From Filimonas effusa (GTDB taxonomy: Bacteria; Bacteroidota; Bacteroidia; Chitinophagales; Chitinophagaceae): DNA of 64,000 bases. The translations under genes and the position numbers were made by a program. The notes below the pieces were generated by a model. It searched no databases, had not been told where the DNA came from, and saw only the letters and a list, made by a program, of their open reading frames with translations. Location: positions 1,488,001 through 1,552,000 of the forward strand of contig NZ_SDHZ01000002.1 in the NCBI RefSeq assembly GCF_004118675.1. The letters are read 5' to 3'. Every line of letters begins with the position of its first letter. Positions within the stretch are counted from its first letter, which is position 1. Shown piece after piece: positions 8,932 through 17,323 of the stretch.

Positions 8932-10980
8932 ATGAAGAAACTGGAAAACTACCTTTCCGGCCGTTGGATCACGGGAGACGGTGAAGGGCAGGCATTAACT
9001 GATGCGGTTACGGGGGAACTGATTGGTTATGCCAGCAGCCGTGGTCTTGATTTTGGATCGGCATTGGCTTATGGCCGTGAAAACGGAGGGGCTGCTTTGC
9101 GGAAGATGAGTTTCCAGGAACGGGGTTTAATGCTGCGTGCATTAGCCATGCACCTCAGGCAGCATCTTGAGCAATTTTACACTTTAAGTTATAAAACAGG
9201 GGCTACGCGCGGTGATAGCTGGATTGATATTGAAGGCGGTATCGGCAATTTATTTGCCTATGCTTCGCTCCGGCGCAAGTTGCCGGATACTACTTATTGT
9301 ATTGACGGCGAGGGCCATCAGCTGGGCAAGGAAGGCAGCTTCATGGGACAGCATCTGCTGATTCCGAAGGAAGGTATAGCCGTGCATATCAATGCGTTCA
9401 ATTTCCCCATATGGGGGATGCTGGAGAAGATTGCGGTGAATTTGCTGGCGGGTGTGCCTGCCATAGTGAAACCTGCAACGCTGACCAGTTATTTAACCGA
9501 AGCAGTAGTTAAGGAAATTGCAGCTTCGGGCATTTTACCTGACGGCGCTTTACAACTGATATGCGGCAGTGCGGGGGATTTATTGGATCATGTCACTGCG
9601 CAGGATGTGGTGACCTTTACGGGTTCTGCCTCTACGGGGCAGTTATTACGCACGCATTCCAGGATATTATCGCAGAATGTTCCTTTTACGATGGAAGCGG
9701 ATTCCTTAAATTGTATTGTGCTGGGTGAAGATGTTACACCGGGTATGCCGGAGTGGGATATTTTCATTAAAGAAATCCGCAAAGAGATGACTGTTAAGGC
9801 GGGACAGAAGTGTACGGCTATACGCCGCATTTTTGTTCCATCGGAGAAGATTGAAGATGTACAGCTGGCGTTGGGCAAGGCTTTATCGCAAATCGTGATT
9901 GGCAATCCGCTGCATGAGAAGGTGCGCATGGGCGCACTGGCAGGTATGGCGCAGCGGGAAGAGGTAAGGAGCCAGGTTCAGCGGCTGCTGGCAGGTTCGC
10001 AGATCATTTATGGCAGTATGGATAGTGTGGAGCTGGTAGATGCTGATGCTTCGAGAGGGGCTTTTATGAGTCCTTTGCTTTTACTTAATGAAAATCCTTT
10101 TGATAATACGGCAGTGCACGAGGTGGAGGCTTTTGGTCCTGTTGCCACGCTGATGCCTTATGACAGTACGGAAGATGCCATTGGTTTAGCCAGGATGGGC
10201 AAGGGTTCGCTGGTTAGTTCTATTGTAACGGCCTCACCTTCTATTGCACGCGAGTATGTTACCGGTGCCGGCGCCTGGCATGGAAGGATACTTATTCTGA
10301 ATGAGGCCTGTGCGCGCGAAAGTACGGGGCATGGTTCTCCCCTGCCATTGCTGGTGCATGGCGGCCCCGGAAGAGCTGGCGGCGGTGAAGAGATGGGAGG
10401 ACTGAGGGGGCTTAAACACTATATGCAACGGGTAGCGGTACAGGGATCGCCCAGTATGCTTACCGCCATTACGGAGACCTATCATGCGGGCGCCAGGCAG
10501 CTGGAAGATGTGGTTCATCCTTTCAGAAAATACTTTGAGGACCTGATTGTTGGTGAGACACTGATCACTGCCAAAAGGACGATCACGGAAGCTGATATCA
10601 GCAATTTTGCGAACCTGAGCTGGGATCATTTTTATGCACATACCGATCATACTTCGCTGGAGGGGACTTTGTTTGAAAAGCCTGTAGCGCATGGGTATTT
10701 TATCATGAGCGCTGCTGCGGGGTTATTTGTCGATGCTGCAAAGGGGCCGGTATTGCTGAACTACGGCATAGACGATCTACGTTTTTTAAAACCTGTATAT
10801 GCAGGCACAACAATTGGGGTAAGATTAACAGTAAAGGAAAAGATTAACCAGGAAAAGCGCGAACCGGCAGATATTGGCAAAGGGATTGTAAAATGGTATG
10901 TAGACGTTTACGATCAAACAGGCGAACAGGTAGCGGTCGGCACCATTTTAACGATGGTGAAGAAACGCGATCAATCATAA
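8932..10980 (+). CDS. paaZ: Bifunctional aldehyde dehydrogenase/enoyl-CoA hydratase, PaaZ-like
   Basis: In the phenylacetate pathway PaaZ hydrolytically opens the oxepin-CoA ring and oxidises the resulting semialdehyde. Length 682 matches the family (681 in E. coli). Residues 1-515 are the aldehyde dehydrogenase, with general base Glu255 (TMEADSLN), catalytic Cys294 (AGQKCTA) and a NAD-binding FTGSASTG at 229-236. Residues about 530-680 are a MaoC-like hydratase with the SWDHFYAH motif. An enoyl-CoA hydratase gene follows 22 bases downstream, so the two form a likely operon. The ring-1,2-epoxidase genes paaABCDE and the ligase paaK are not in this window. The pathway step is therefore inferred from the fused architecture; a related aldehyde/CoA role is possible. 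Confidence 0.9.
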   Translation: MKKLENYLSGRWITGDGEGQALTDAVTGELIGYASSRGLDFGSALAYGRENGGAALRKMSFQERGLMLRALAMHLRQHLEQFYTLSYKTGATRGDSWIDIEGGIGNLFAYASLRRKLPDTTYCIDGEGHQLGKEGSFMGQHLLIPKEGIAVHINAFNFPIWGMLEKIAVNLLAGVPAIVKPATLTSYLTEAVVKEIAASGILPDGALQLICGSAGDLLDHVTAQDVVTFTGSASTGQLLRTHSRILSQNVPFTMEADSLNCIVLGEDVTPGMPEWDIFIKEIRKEMTVKAGQKCTAIRRIFVPSEKIEDVQLALGKALSQIVIGNPLHEKVRMGALAGMAQREEVRSQVQRLLAGSQIIYGSMDSVELVDADASRGAFMSPLLLLNENPFDNTAVHEVEAFGPVATLMPYDSTEDAIGLARMGKGSLVSSIVTASPSIAREYVTGAGAWHGRILILNEACARESTGHGSPLPLLVHGGPGRAGGGEEMGGLRGLKHYMQRVAVQGSPSMLTAITETYHAGARQLEDVVHPFRKYFEDLIVGETLITAKRTITEADISNFANLSWDHFYAHTDHTSLEGTLFEKPVAHGYFIMSAAAGLFVDAAKGPVLLNYGIDDLRFLKPVYAGTTIGVRLTVKEKINQEKREPADIGKGIVKWYVDVYDQTGEQVAVGTILTMVKKRDQS

Positions 10981-11002
10981 ATAACACTTAAAAACCAAGG
11001 CT

Positions 11003-11770
11003 ATGATCATAGAAGTAAAAGATGTGCAGGAAGGTTATGTGAAGACGGAGACACACAATCATATTATGACCATTGAGTTTTATCATCCGAAGGGGAACTC
11101 TTTACCGGGGCAGATATTAGCGGACCTGGCTCATGAGATCACTTATGCGGGCAATGACAAAAACATATGGGTCATTGTATTACGTTCTGCCGGAAGTGGC
11201 AGTTTCTGCGGCGGCGCCAGCTTTGAGGAATTAAAAGCTATCAAAGATGAGATGCAGGGCAAGCAGTTTTTCAGCGGCTTCGCCAATGTTATTAATGCGA
11301 TGCGCAAGTGCCCGAAGCTTATCATTGCCCGTGTACATGGCAAGTGTGTTGGCGGCGGCGTGGGGCTTGTAGCGGCTGCAGACTATGCTATTGCGATGGA
11401 AGGCGCTGAAGTTAAGCTCAGTGAATTATCGATAGGCATAGGGCCTTTTGTTGTTGGCCCGGCTATAGAGCGCAAGATAGGATTATCGTCGTTCAGCCAG
11501 CTGGCGATAGATGCTTCTTTATGGCGCAATGCTGACTGGGCAAGGCGCAAGGGGTTGTATGCGGAATTGCATCCTACTTTGGAGAGCATGGAGGAATCTA
11601 TTGCGCGCCTGTCGGAGACATTATCGCGTTCGAATCCTGAGGCGATGCATGAGATGAAGAAGATGTTCTGGAAAGGGACTGAGCATTGGGATCAGCTGTT
11701 GCCGGAGAGAGCTGCGATCAGCGGGAGGCTGATACTTGGGGAGTATTCGAAGAAGAAGCTGGGGGAATAG
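11003..11770 (+). CDS. Enoyl-CoA hydratase/isomerase family protein
   Basis: Crotonase-fold enzyme of 255 residues acting on acyl-CoA. The two oxyanion-hole segments are visible as SFCGGASFEEL (about residues 68-78) and HGKCVGGGVGLVAAADYAIA (about 111-130), and a Glu lies in the following LSELSIGIGP segment. It begins 22 bases after paaZ and ends before a strong bidirectional terminator, so it is probably co-transcribed with paaZ. That placement suggests a hydration or isomerisation step of phenylacetate-derived CoA esters (PaaF/PaaG-like), but the sequence alone does not separate hydratase from isomerase, so no symbol is given. Confidence 0.88.
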   Translation: MIIEVKDVQEGYVKTETHNHIMTIEFYHPKGNSLPGQILADLAHEITYAGNDKNIWVIVLRSAGSGSFCGGASFEELKAIKDEMQGKQFFSGFANVINAMRKCPKLIIARVHGKCVGGGVGLVAAADYAIAMEGAEVKLSELSIGIGPFVVGPAIERKIGLSSFSQLAIDASLWRNADWARRKGLYAELHPTLESMEESIARLSETLSRSNPEAMHEMKKMFWKGTEHWDQLLPERAAISGRLILGEYSKKKLGE

Positions 11771-11866
11771 GAATGGATGGTAGATCGCAGGAGAAAAGAA
11801 TAGTAATGGGAGTTGGGTATTGATACATTATTAATAGTTATAGAGATCATTTTACTCATAAAAAAG

Positions 11867-11900
11867 AAAGGGCACTGTATGTAAAGATACAGTGCCCTTT
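11867..11900. terminator. Bidirectional terminator between hydratase and carbonic anhydrase
   Basis: Perfect 14-bp stem AAAGGGCACTGTAT / ATACAGTGCCCTTT with a 6-nt loop, flanked by A-rich and T-rich tracts on both sides. It serves two convergent genes. Confidence 0.88.
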
Positions 11901-11955
11901 TTATTATTAGACTGACGGCTGCTGAGGGTCTATTTCGACCATCTGTGCTTTACTC

Positions 11956-12594
11956 TTATTTAAAGTTATACTCGTATAACGGATCGAGGTAGGTGTTGGG
12001 GGCCATGTCGAAGACGGGGTTGATGAGGCCGTCTTTGAGGCCGTAAACCCAGCCATGGAGGTAGGGTCTTTGCTCTTCTTTCCAGGCGCGCTGGATGGTA
12101 GAGGTTTTGGCGAGGTGGAGGACCTGTTCTTTTACGTTCAATTCAACAAGACGATCGACGCGGCTGTCTTCGTCCGGGATGGCTTCGAGTTCATCGCGGT
12201 GGAGGCGGTAAACGTCTTTGATGTTGCGGAGCCACATGTTGAGGACCTGCCTGTAGTCGTCGTTGGTCATGGCAGCTTTGATACCACCACAGCCGTAGTG
12301 GCCGCATACGATAACGTGCTTTACTTTCAGGTGAACGACGGCATATTCCAGCACGCTCAGCAAGTTAACATCGGTATGAATAACCAGGTTGGCCACGTTG
12401 CGGTGAACGAAGATCTCTCCGGGTTGGGTATTTGTAATTTCGTTGGCAGGGACACGGCTGTCGCTACAGCCAATCCATAAGAATTCTGGTTTCTGAAGAT
12501 CGGCGAGCCTGTTAAAGTAATCTTTATCGGCATCCACCCTTTCTTTAGCCCAGGCCTTGTTTTCCAATAATAATCTTTCGTAGGGACTCATCAT
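11956..12594 (-). CDS. Beta-class carbonic anhydrase
   Basis: Interconverts CO2 and bicarbonate using zinc. Zinc ligands of the beta class are visible: Cys43 and Asp45 with Arg47 in [10 protein letters not shown], then His99 and Cys102 in CGHYGCGG. The stretch [14 protein letters not shown] is also typical. Length 212 is normal. It starts 20 bases after the SulP transporter gene on the same strand, so the two are almost certainly an operon. That pairing suggests the enzyme supplies or consumes bicarbonate moved by the transporter. ATG at 12594 is followed by a second ATG; either start is possible. No signal peptide, so cytoplasmic. Confidence 0.97.
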   Translation of the reverse strand: MMSPYERLLLENKAWAKERVDADKDYFNRLADLQKPEFLWIGCSDSRVPANEITNTQPGEIFVHRNVANLVIHTDVNLLSVLEYAVVHLKVKHVIVCGHYGCGGIKAAMTNDDYRQVLNMWLRNIKDVYRLHRDELEAIPDEDSRVDRLVELNVKEQVLHLAKTSTIQRAWKEEQRPYLHGWVYGLKDGLINPVFDMAPNTYLDPLYEYNFK

Positions 12595-12614
12595 AGTCGT
12601 TTCATTTTAAGTGG

Positions 12615-14180
12615 TTATACACTCATTGCGGGAGTTGTATGAATAAACTTATGTGTTGATTTGTTAGGACTTTTTCTTACTTCTACTTTAATTCCTTTCA
12701 GATGTGCGTGGTAAAGGAAGTCGTTTATGACCTCTATTACATCTTTATCGATGAAGTCGGCATTGGCTACATCGATAAGCACTTCTGAGTTTTCGGGGAT
12801 TTGTTCCAGTTTGTTCCGCAGTAAGGCCTTGTTCAGGAAAGACACATCTTTTCTCAACCGAAACAAGTATTTATCCTTGTCGTTCACTACAAATACCGCC
12901 GATCTGAAATTACTTCGAAGTACAAAGAAAAGTCCTACTGCAATACCAACAATAATGCCTACGAGCAGGTCGGTAAATATTATTGCCAGTATTGTAACCA
13001 CGAAAGGTACGAACTGATCCCAACCTTTAACGTAGAAATCTTTAAACAGGGCTGGCTTTGCGAGTTTATAACCTGTATAAATAAGTACGCCAGCCAATGC
13101 CGACAGCGGGATGAGGTTGAGGACTCCGGGGATAAAGGCAACACATAACAGCAGCAGCAACCCGTGGAGAATAGCGGACATTTTTGTTTTACCACCGGAG
13201 TTGATATTTACGGAGGTGCGCACCACTACGGAGGTGATGGGCAGTCCTCCCAGCATACCTGATACGAGGTTTCCTATACCCTGGGCTTTGAGTTCCCTGT
13301 TTGTAGGGGTGACACGGTGGAAGGGGTCGAGTTTATCGGCAGCTTCGATGCTTAGTAATGTTTCGAGGCTGGCGACGATGGCAATGGTTATGGCTGTTGT
13401 CCAGACGAGGGGCAGTTTCAGGTATTGGAAGTGGGGCATGGTGAAGAAGGATAAGAACTCACCGGCGCTGTTTGCGACGGGGATGGCCACCATCTGGCCA
13501 GGCTTGAGCACGTAACCATTACCTGCGGCGAGGCCCAGCTTTACCATAAAAACCCCTGTTATCACCACTACCAGTGGTGCTGGAATGAACTGAAAGATGT
13601 TACTTTTCTTTACAAGCACTTTATCCCATAGCAGCTGGATGAGGATGGCTGTGAGGCCAATGACGGCCGCCAGGGGGGTGATGCTTTTAAAGGCTCCGGA
13701 GATTTCGGAGAAAGTATTTTTTGTATCGTGCTGCCGGAAAGTTTCGTCTCCTATGTAGTCGGTATCGTAGCCTACGAGGTGTGGGATTTGTTTGAGGATG
13801 AGGATGACGCCTATGGCGGCGAGCATACCTTTGATGACACTTGTGGGCACATAATCGCCAAGCATCCCTGCTTTAAGGAATCCGAGGATCACCTGGAAGA
13901 TGCCGGAGAGGACTACGGCTACGAGGAAAGCTTCGTAAACGGGCATTTTACCGATAGCGGAAGCGACTATAGCTGTGAGTCCGGCTGCGGGGCCGCTGAC
14001 GCTGAGCTGGGAGCCGCTAAGTGCACCTATGATGATGCCACCTGTTACGCCGGCGATGATGCCGGAGAAGAGGGGGGCATTGGAGCCGAGGGCGATGCCT
14101 AAGCAAAGGGGCAGCGCCACCAGGAATACGACGACGGCGGAGGAGGCGTCGGCATTTATATATTTAAAAGCCTTTTTCAT
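12615..14180 (-). CDS. SulP-family anion transporter with STAS domain
   Basis: Inner-membrane anion carrier of 521 residues. ATG at 14180 (MKKAFKYINADASSAVVVFL) was chosen because it places the first SulP helix (ALPLCLGIALGSNAPLFSGI) near the N-terminus; the frame upstream to 14282 looks non-coding. About ten or more hydrophobic helices fill residues 15-400, including the SulP signatures SVSGPAAGLTAIV and GMLGGLPITSVVVRTSVN. The last 110 residues form a STAS domain (EVLIDVANADFIDKDVIEVI). The carbonic anhydrase gene follows after 20 bases, so bicarbonate (BicA-like) rather than sulfate is the more likely substrate. Substrate choice is inferred from context. Confidence 0.92.
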   Translation of the reverse strand: MKKAFKYINADASSAVVVFLVALPLCLGIALGSNAPLFSGIIAGVTGGIIIGALSGSQLSVSGPAAGLTAIVASAIGKMPVYEAFLVAVVLSGIFQVILGFLKAGMLGDYVPTSVIKGMLAAIGVILILKQIPHLVGYDTDYIGDETFRQHDTKNTFSEISGAFKSITPLAAVIGLTAILIQLLWDKVLVKKSNIFQFIPAPLVVVITGVFMVKLGLAAGNGYVLKPGQMVAIPVANSAGEFLSFFTMPHFQYLKLPLVWTTAITIAIVASLETLLSIEAADKLDPFHRVTPTNRELKAQGIGNLVSGMLGGLPITSVVVRTSVNINSGGKTKMSAILHGLLLLLCVAFIPGVLNLIPLSALAGVLIYTGYKLAKPALFKDFYVKGWDQFVPFVVTILAIIFTDLLVGIIVGIAVGLFFVLRSNFRSAVFVVNDKDKYLFRLRKDVSFLNKALLRNKLEQIPENSEVLIDVANADFIDKDVIEVINDFLYHAHLKGIKVEVRKSPNKSTHKFIHTTPAMSV

Positions 14181-14366
14181 TTGTTGTAATTGAGCGGTTA
14201 AGTACGAGCTGAATTCCGACGTACTACCGGAACCAACGGGTAGGACCTTGAGGACACCAGCTATCATTGAACGACAGAACATTGGAAAACCATGTGATAT
14301 TGGATCACAAACCGGATCGGGATTTAAGACATTAAAGTATAGGCGGTTGGCTCCGCTACCTACAGA

Positions 14367-14669
14367 TCAACAGTTGTTGGGAGGGGGTGTATGAATTTCG
14401 CCAGCGTGAATCAACGGAAGCACGGAAGCCATATGTACAAACCAGGTGGTTTGCGCGGCTAACAAGGTGGCTTCCATACCTGCGGAAGCGAAATTATCTG
14501 AAATGGAAGGTTCGAATTTGATCACGGGGCTTTTTACCTCGCAAGGGGAATGAGGGAGTTCTTCGGTGAACTGGTTTTTACACAAAAGCGATCCTATCTG
14601 CCTGATGGGCAGTACCTGGATGCTCAAAACGAGCAGCAGGACAAGTGATATAAGGCCTTTGAGTGACAT
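14367..14669 (-). CDS. Small exported or membrane-anchored protein of unknown function
   Basis: 100-residue protein starting at the ATG at 14669, which opens a hydrophobic leader (MSLKGLISLVLLLVLSIQVLPIRQIG); the longer frame to 14768 overlaps the next gene and adds nothing recognisable. The stretch LPIRQIGSLLCKNQFTEELPH resembles short Bacteroidota proteins with a QIGxLL-NQxTEE pattern, whose role I do not know. It is 186 bases upstream of the SulP gene on the same strand, so it could be the first gene of that unit, but the gap makes this uncertain. It ends in a proline-rich tail (HTPPPNNC) after a second weakly hydrophobic stretch. Confidence 0.6.
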   Translation of the reverse strand: MSLKGLISLVLLLVLSIQVLPIRQIGSLLCKNQFTEELPHSPCEVKSPVIKFEPSISDNFASAGMEATLLAAQTTWFVHMASVLPLIHAGEIHTPPPNNC

Positions 14670-14752
14670 AGACGCAGTTAACAAATATAACAATCGAAAG
14701 TTATAAAGTGTTATGGATCGGGGAAATAGATATGGGATGATGCCTTTAGGGC

Positions 14753-15208
14753 TTAAGCCCTTAACCAATTTTGCAGTGTTATCAGCGCATCATTATTTTT
14801 AGCAAGCAAGGTATCAATCACATCCTCAAAGGCTTTTATCCTGTAATTGACAATCTCATGTAAGTCTTTAGGCTTATTAGGAAGCCCATAAGCCTGAATG
14901 TCTATTTTGCTCTTTTTACATGCATCGAGAATCCAGTCCTCCAGCTTCACCTACAATTCAAGAACTCTGTTATTATTCTGGGCGTCCAAGTAACATCGAA
15001 TACCATACTTTTCTATGTTTAAACTAAGTTTTTTCTGATAAGGAGGTTGGGCTTGCCCAGGGTCTTCATCTACCAAAGCCAATTGGGAACCTTTTTTAGA
15101 CAAATCGGCAAACACGCGTGATTTTCCAAAATGATGTTTTATTTGCTTTCTTGTAAAACCAAGTTTTTTTAGCAGTGTTTCATCCGGTAAGCATTCAACA
15201 TGGATCAT
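14753..15208 (-). pseudogene. Small TOPRIM-like partner protein interrupted by an amber codon
   Basis: Codons from ATG 15208 read 85 residues to TAG at 14951-14953. The same frame then continues at once with GTG AAG CTG GAG for 65 more codons to 14753. Together this is one protein of about 151 residues. The N-terminal part has an acidic pattern like a TOPRIM fold: IHVECLPDE (Glu5, Asp9) and LALVDEDPG (Asp47, Asp49). The C-terminal part reads KLEDWILDACKKSKIDIQAYGLP. The start lies one base after the stop of the AAA ATPase gene, which implies coupled translation. The TAG could be a nonsense mutation, a sequencing error, or a true split into two polypeptides. The TOPRIM assignment is tentative. 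Confidence 0.6.
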
Positions 15209-15209
15209 C

Positions 15210-16205
15210 TCAATCTATTATTGCATCAAGGTTAAAAAATACATCGCTATTCAAATCCAGAACTTGCTCAAGTTGGGTTTGGCTTAGTGTAATAATTTCT
15301 GTCGTGTAATCATCGTTCATAGTAGCTACACAGACATTAATATCCTCAAAGGAGGTTTTTTCGATAAGATTTATCAATAAATACGGATTATGCGTAGTGA
15401 TGAAATATTGGTTAGCCTTATCTAAAGCCATACTTTCCCCTAAAAACTTTGTATAAAAAGGGAATGTATTCGTTTCAGGCTCATCAAGCAACAGAATGGC
15501 GTTTTTGTTAGACTTAATTGCCATCATGTAAAAAACAACACGCTGCAGTGTTTCAGAAACTGATTGGTAAGGATAGCTATAGATAGCATTATTTATAATT
15601 TTGCTTATATTAATCTCATTTTCGGCCGGCTTTAGCGTAAGATTAAACCCCTTGGATGCAAAAAAGTCCGATGCCCATGCTCTATAATCTTCGTTACTTA
15701 AAAGCAAAGCAGGAAGGTTTTCACCGAACGGAGTAGAAAGGGATGAAAGAAATTGCACCTGAAAGTTGTCCAGCCGCTTATATTGGTAATATTTAAATGC
15801 TGAATCAGGATAGGTGCCATCTCCCTTTAACTCTCCGTTGTGGCCTATTTTAAAAGGACTGTGGTTATGCGACGTTTTCCCATCTGTTATAGTAAGCTGA
15901 AATTCATTTTCGGGAACGCCGTTTTCCCGTACAGCATACTCTAACGCGGTATTTATGTTACCTCCTTGTATAAGAATAGGGCGATTAATGTTAAAATCAT
16001 AAAAAATATCGCCCAATGTCTTATACCGGAGGATCTGCTTTGAAAGCATCCCATCAGTAAAAACCGGATTACCTAAAAGGCTAAGTGCTTCGAGAATATT
16101 ACTTTTACCGCTATTAGGCTCCCCAATAAACACGTTGATCCGTTTGCAAGACAAAGCCGCCCTCCGAATAGATTTGTAATTGCTGATAAAAAAGCTATCG
16201 ATCAT
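15210..16205 (-). CDS. OLD-like AAA family ATPase
   Basis: 331-residue ABC/SMC-like ATPase of the AAA_15/AAA_21 (OLD-like) type. It opens with MIDSFFISNYKSIRRAALSC, the usual N-terminal strand. Walker A GEPNSGKS is at 28-35, a signature-like YQSVSETLQRVVFYM at 213-227, Walker B ILLLDEPETNTFPF with Asp241/Glu242, and the H-loop FITTHNPYLL with His272. There is no fused nuclease domain; instead the next gene, one base downstream, encodes a small acidic TOPRIM-like protein. Such ATPase/TOPRIM pairs occur in OLD, Gabija and PARIS defence systems. A defence role is inference. The promoter region upstream is AT-rich, and the gene is AT-richer than its neighbours by eye, which fits acquired DNA. Confidence 0.85.
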   Translation of the reverse strand: MIDSFFISNYKSIRRAALSCKRINVFIGEPNSGKSNILEALSLLGNPVFTDGMLSKQILRYKTLGDIFYDFNINRPILIQGGNINTALEYAVRENGVPENEFQLTITDGKTSHNHSPFKIGHNGELKGDGTYPDSAFKYYQYKRLDNFQVQFLSSLSTPFGENLPALLLSNEDYRAWASDFFASKGFNLTLKPAENEINISKIINNAIYSYPYQSVSETLQRVVFYMMAIKSNKNAILLLDEPETNTFPFYTKFLGESMALDKANQYFITTHNPYLLINLIEKTSFEDINVCVATMNDDYTTEIITLSQTQLEQVLDLNSDVFFNLDAIID

Positions 16206-16309
16206 GGCTTTGGTTTACGTTTATACAAACGTAAATATTCTGAATGGCAAATGACTGAAATACGTTTTTTCCGCAAAACCCTATTACTCTAAAATCATAA
16301 ATATAAAAG

Positions 16310-16389
16310 CCCTCTTTGTAATATATGGTTTCTTGCGGTTAACCGGCGGTTATTCCCGGTTATGCAAAAAACATACATCACAAAGAGGG
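16310..16389 (-). terminator. Long nested stem-loop after fabG
   Basis: Outer arms CCCTCTTTGT / ACAAAGAGGG enclose 60 bases that themselves contain TTGC/GCAA and AACCGG/CCGGTT pairs. On the minus strand the closing arm is followed by CTTTTATATTT. It is probably the transcript end of fabG, although it is larger than a simple terminator. Confidence 0.55.
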
Positions 16390-16432
16390 TAATACTTATT
16401 TTAGTTGCTATCTACTTCTTTATCGCTTATTC

Positions 16433-17182
16433 CTAGGTGTTCAGGCCACCGCAAGCGCTGATCACCTGGCCGGTAATGTAAGAGCTTAGTTCGGAGGCAA
16501 GGAAAAGCGTGGTATTGGCAATTTCTTCAGATTTACCAAAGCGGCCTAATGGAATCTTTTTCAGGTATTCTTCGGCGCCGGCACCGTCTTTCAGGTAGCT
16601 GGTCATGTCGGTTTCAACGAAACCGGGAGCGATGGCGTTGCAACGGATGTTGCGGCTGCCAAGTTCAAGCGCTACGGATTTGGTGAAGCCGATGATACCG
16701 GCTTTGGAAGCTGCATAGCTGGTTTGACCGGCGTTGCCTTTCATGCCTATGATGGAGCTCATGTTGATGATGCTGCCGGATTTGGCTTTCATCATGGGGC
16801 GGATGACCTGTTTGGTCATGTTGAAGACACTTTTGAGGTTGATATCCATTACATCATCCCACTGGTCGGGGGTGAGGCGGAGGAGCAGGTTGTCTTTGCT
16901 GATGCCGGCGTTGTTCACGCAGATATCTACGGTACCAAATTCTTTCACGACGTCGCCGACAAAAGATTCGCAGGCGGCGAAGTCGCCGGCGTTGCTTTTA
17001 TAGGCTTTGGCTTTAACGCCTAAGGCTATCAATTTCTGTTCAAGGGCAGCAGCTTTTTCGGCGCTGCTATCGCTAACATATGTAAAAGCTATATGGGCGC
17101 CGTTTTCTGCCAATTTCAGGGCAATGGCTTCACCTATACCACGGGCTGCTCCCGTTACAATGGCTACTTTGTCCTTAACCAT
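16433..17182 (-). CDS. fabG: 3-oxoacyl-[acyl-carrier-protein] reductase
   Basis: Short-chain dehydrogenase that reduces 3-oxoacyl-ACP with NADPH in fatty-acid elongation. The cofactor site TGAARGIG is at residues 10-17 and the NNAG motif at 90-93. The catalytic Ser143, Tyr156 and Lys160 are in MSSIIG and SYAASK. The C-terminal VETDMT and YITGQVISACGGLNT are typical of FabG. Length 249 is normal. It is the last gene of a minus-strand group behind lptB and the GH3-family gene (141 bases from the latter) and is followed by a large nested hairpin. No acpP or fabF is adjacent, but the sequence fits FabG better than other SDR enzymes. Confidence 0.93.
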   Translation of the reverse strand: MVKDKVAIVTGAARGIGEAIALKLAENGAHIAFTYVSDSSAEKAAALEQKLIALGVKAKAYKSNAGDFAACESFVGDVVKEFGTVDICVNNAGISKDNLLLRLTPDQWDDVMDINLKSVFNMTKQVIRPMMKAKSGSIINMSSIIGMKGNAGQTSYAASKAGIIGFTKSVALELGSRNIRCNAIAPGFVETDMTSYLKDGAGAEEYLKKIPLGRFGKSEEIANTTLFLASELSSYITGQVISACGGLNT

Positions 17183-17323
17183 ACTGTTTCTTGATTTAGT
17201 TTTTATATCTGCTTAAAAGTTGGATTTGTTCCTGCCCTCAGCCGATAGCTTTCTCCAGATTGAAACGGCGATGTTCCAGGTTGGAAAGGGATCGACACGG
17301 GGGTAATTTGCCGCCGAAGGTAA

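Noticed and set aside
11777-11785. Repeated TGGTAGAT strings in three intergenic places (about 11778, 19716, 61996)
   Set aside because: Only 8-9 shared bases in purine-rich gaps; too short to call a dispersed repeat.
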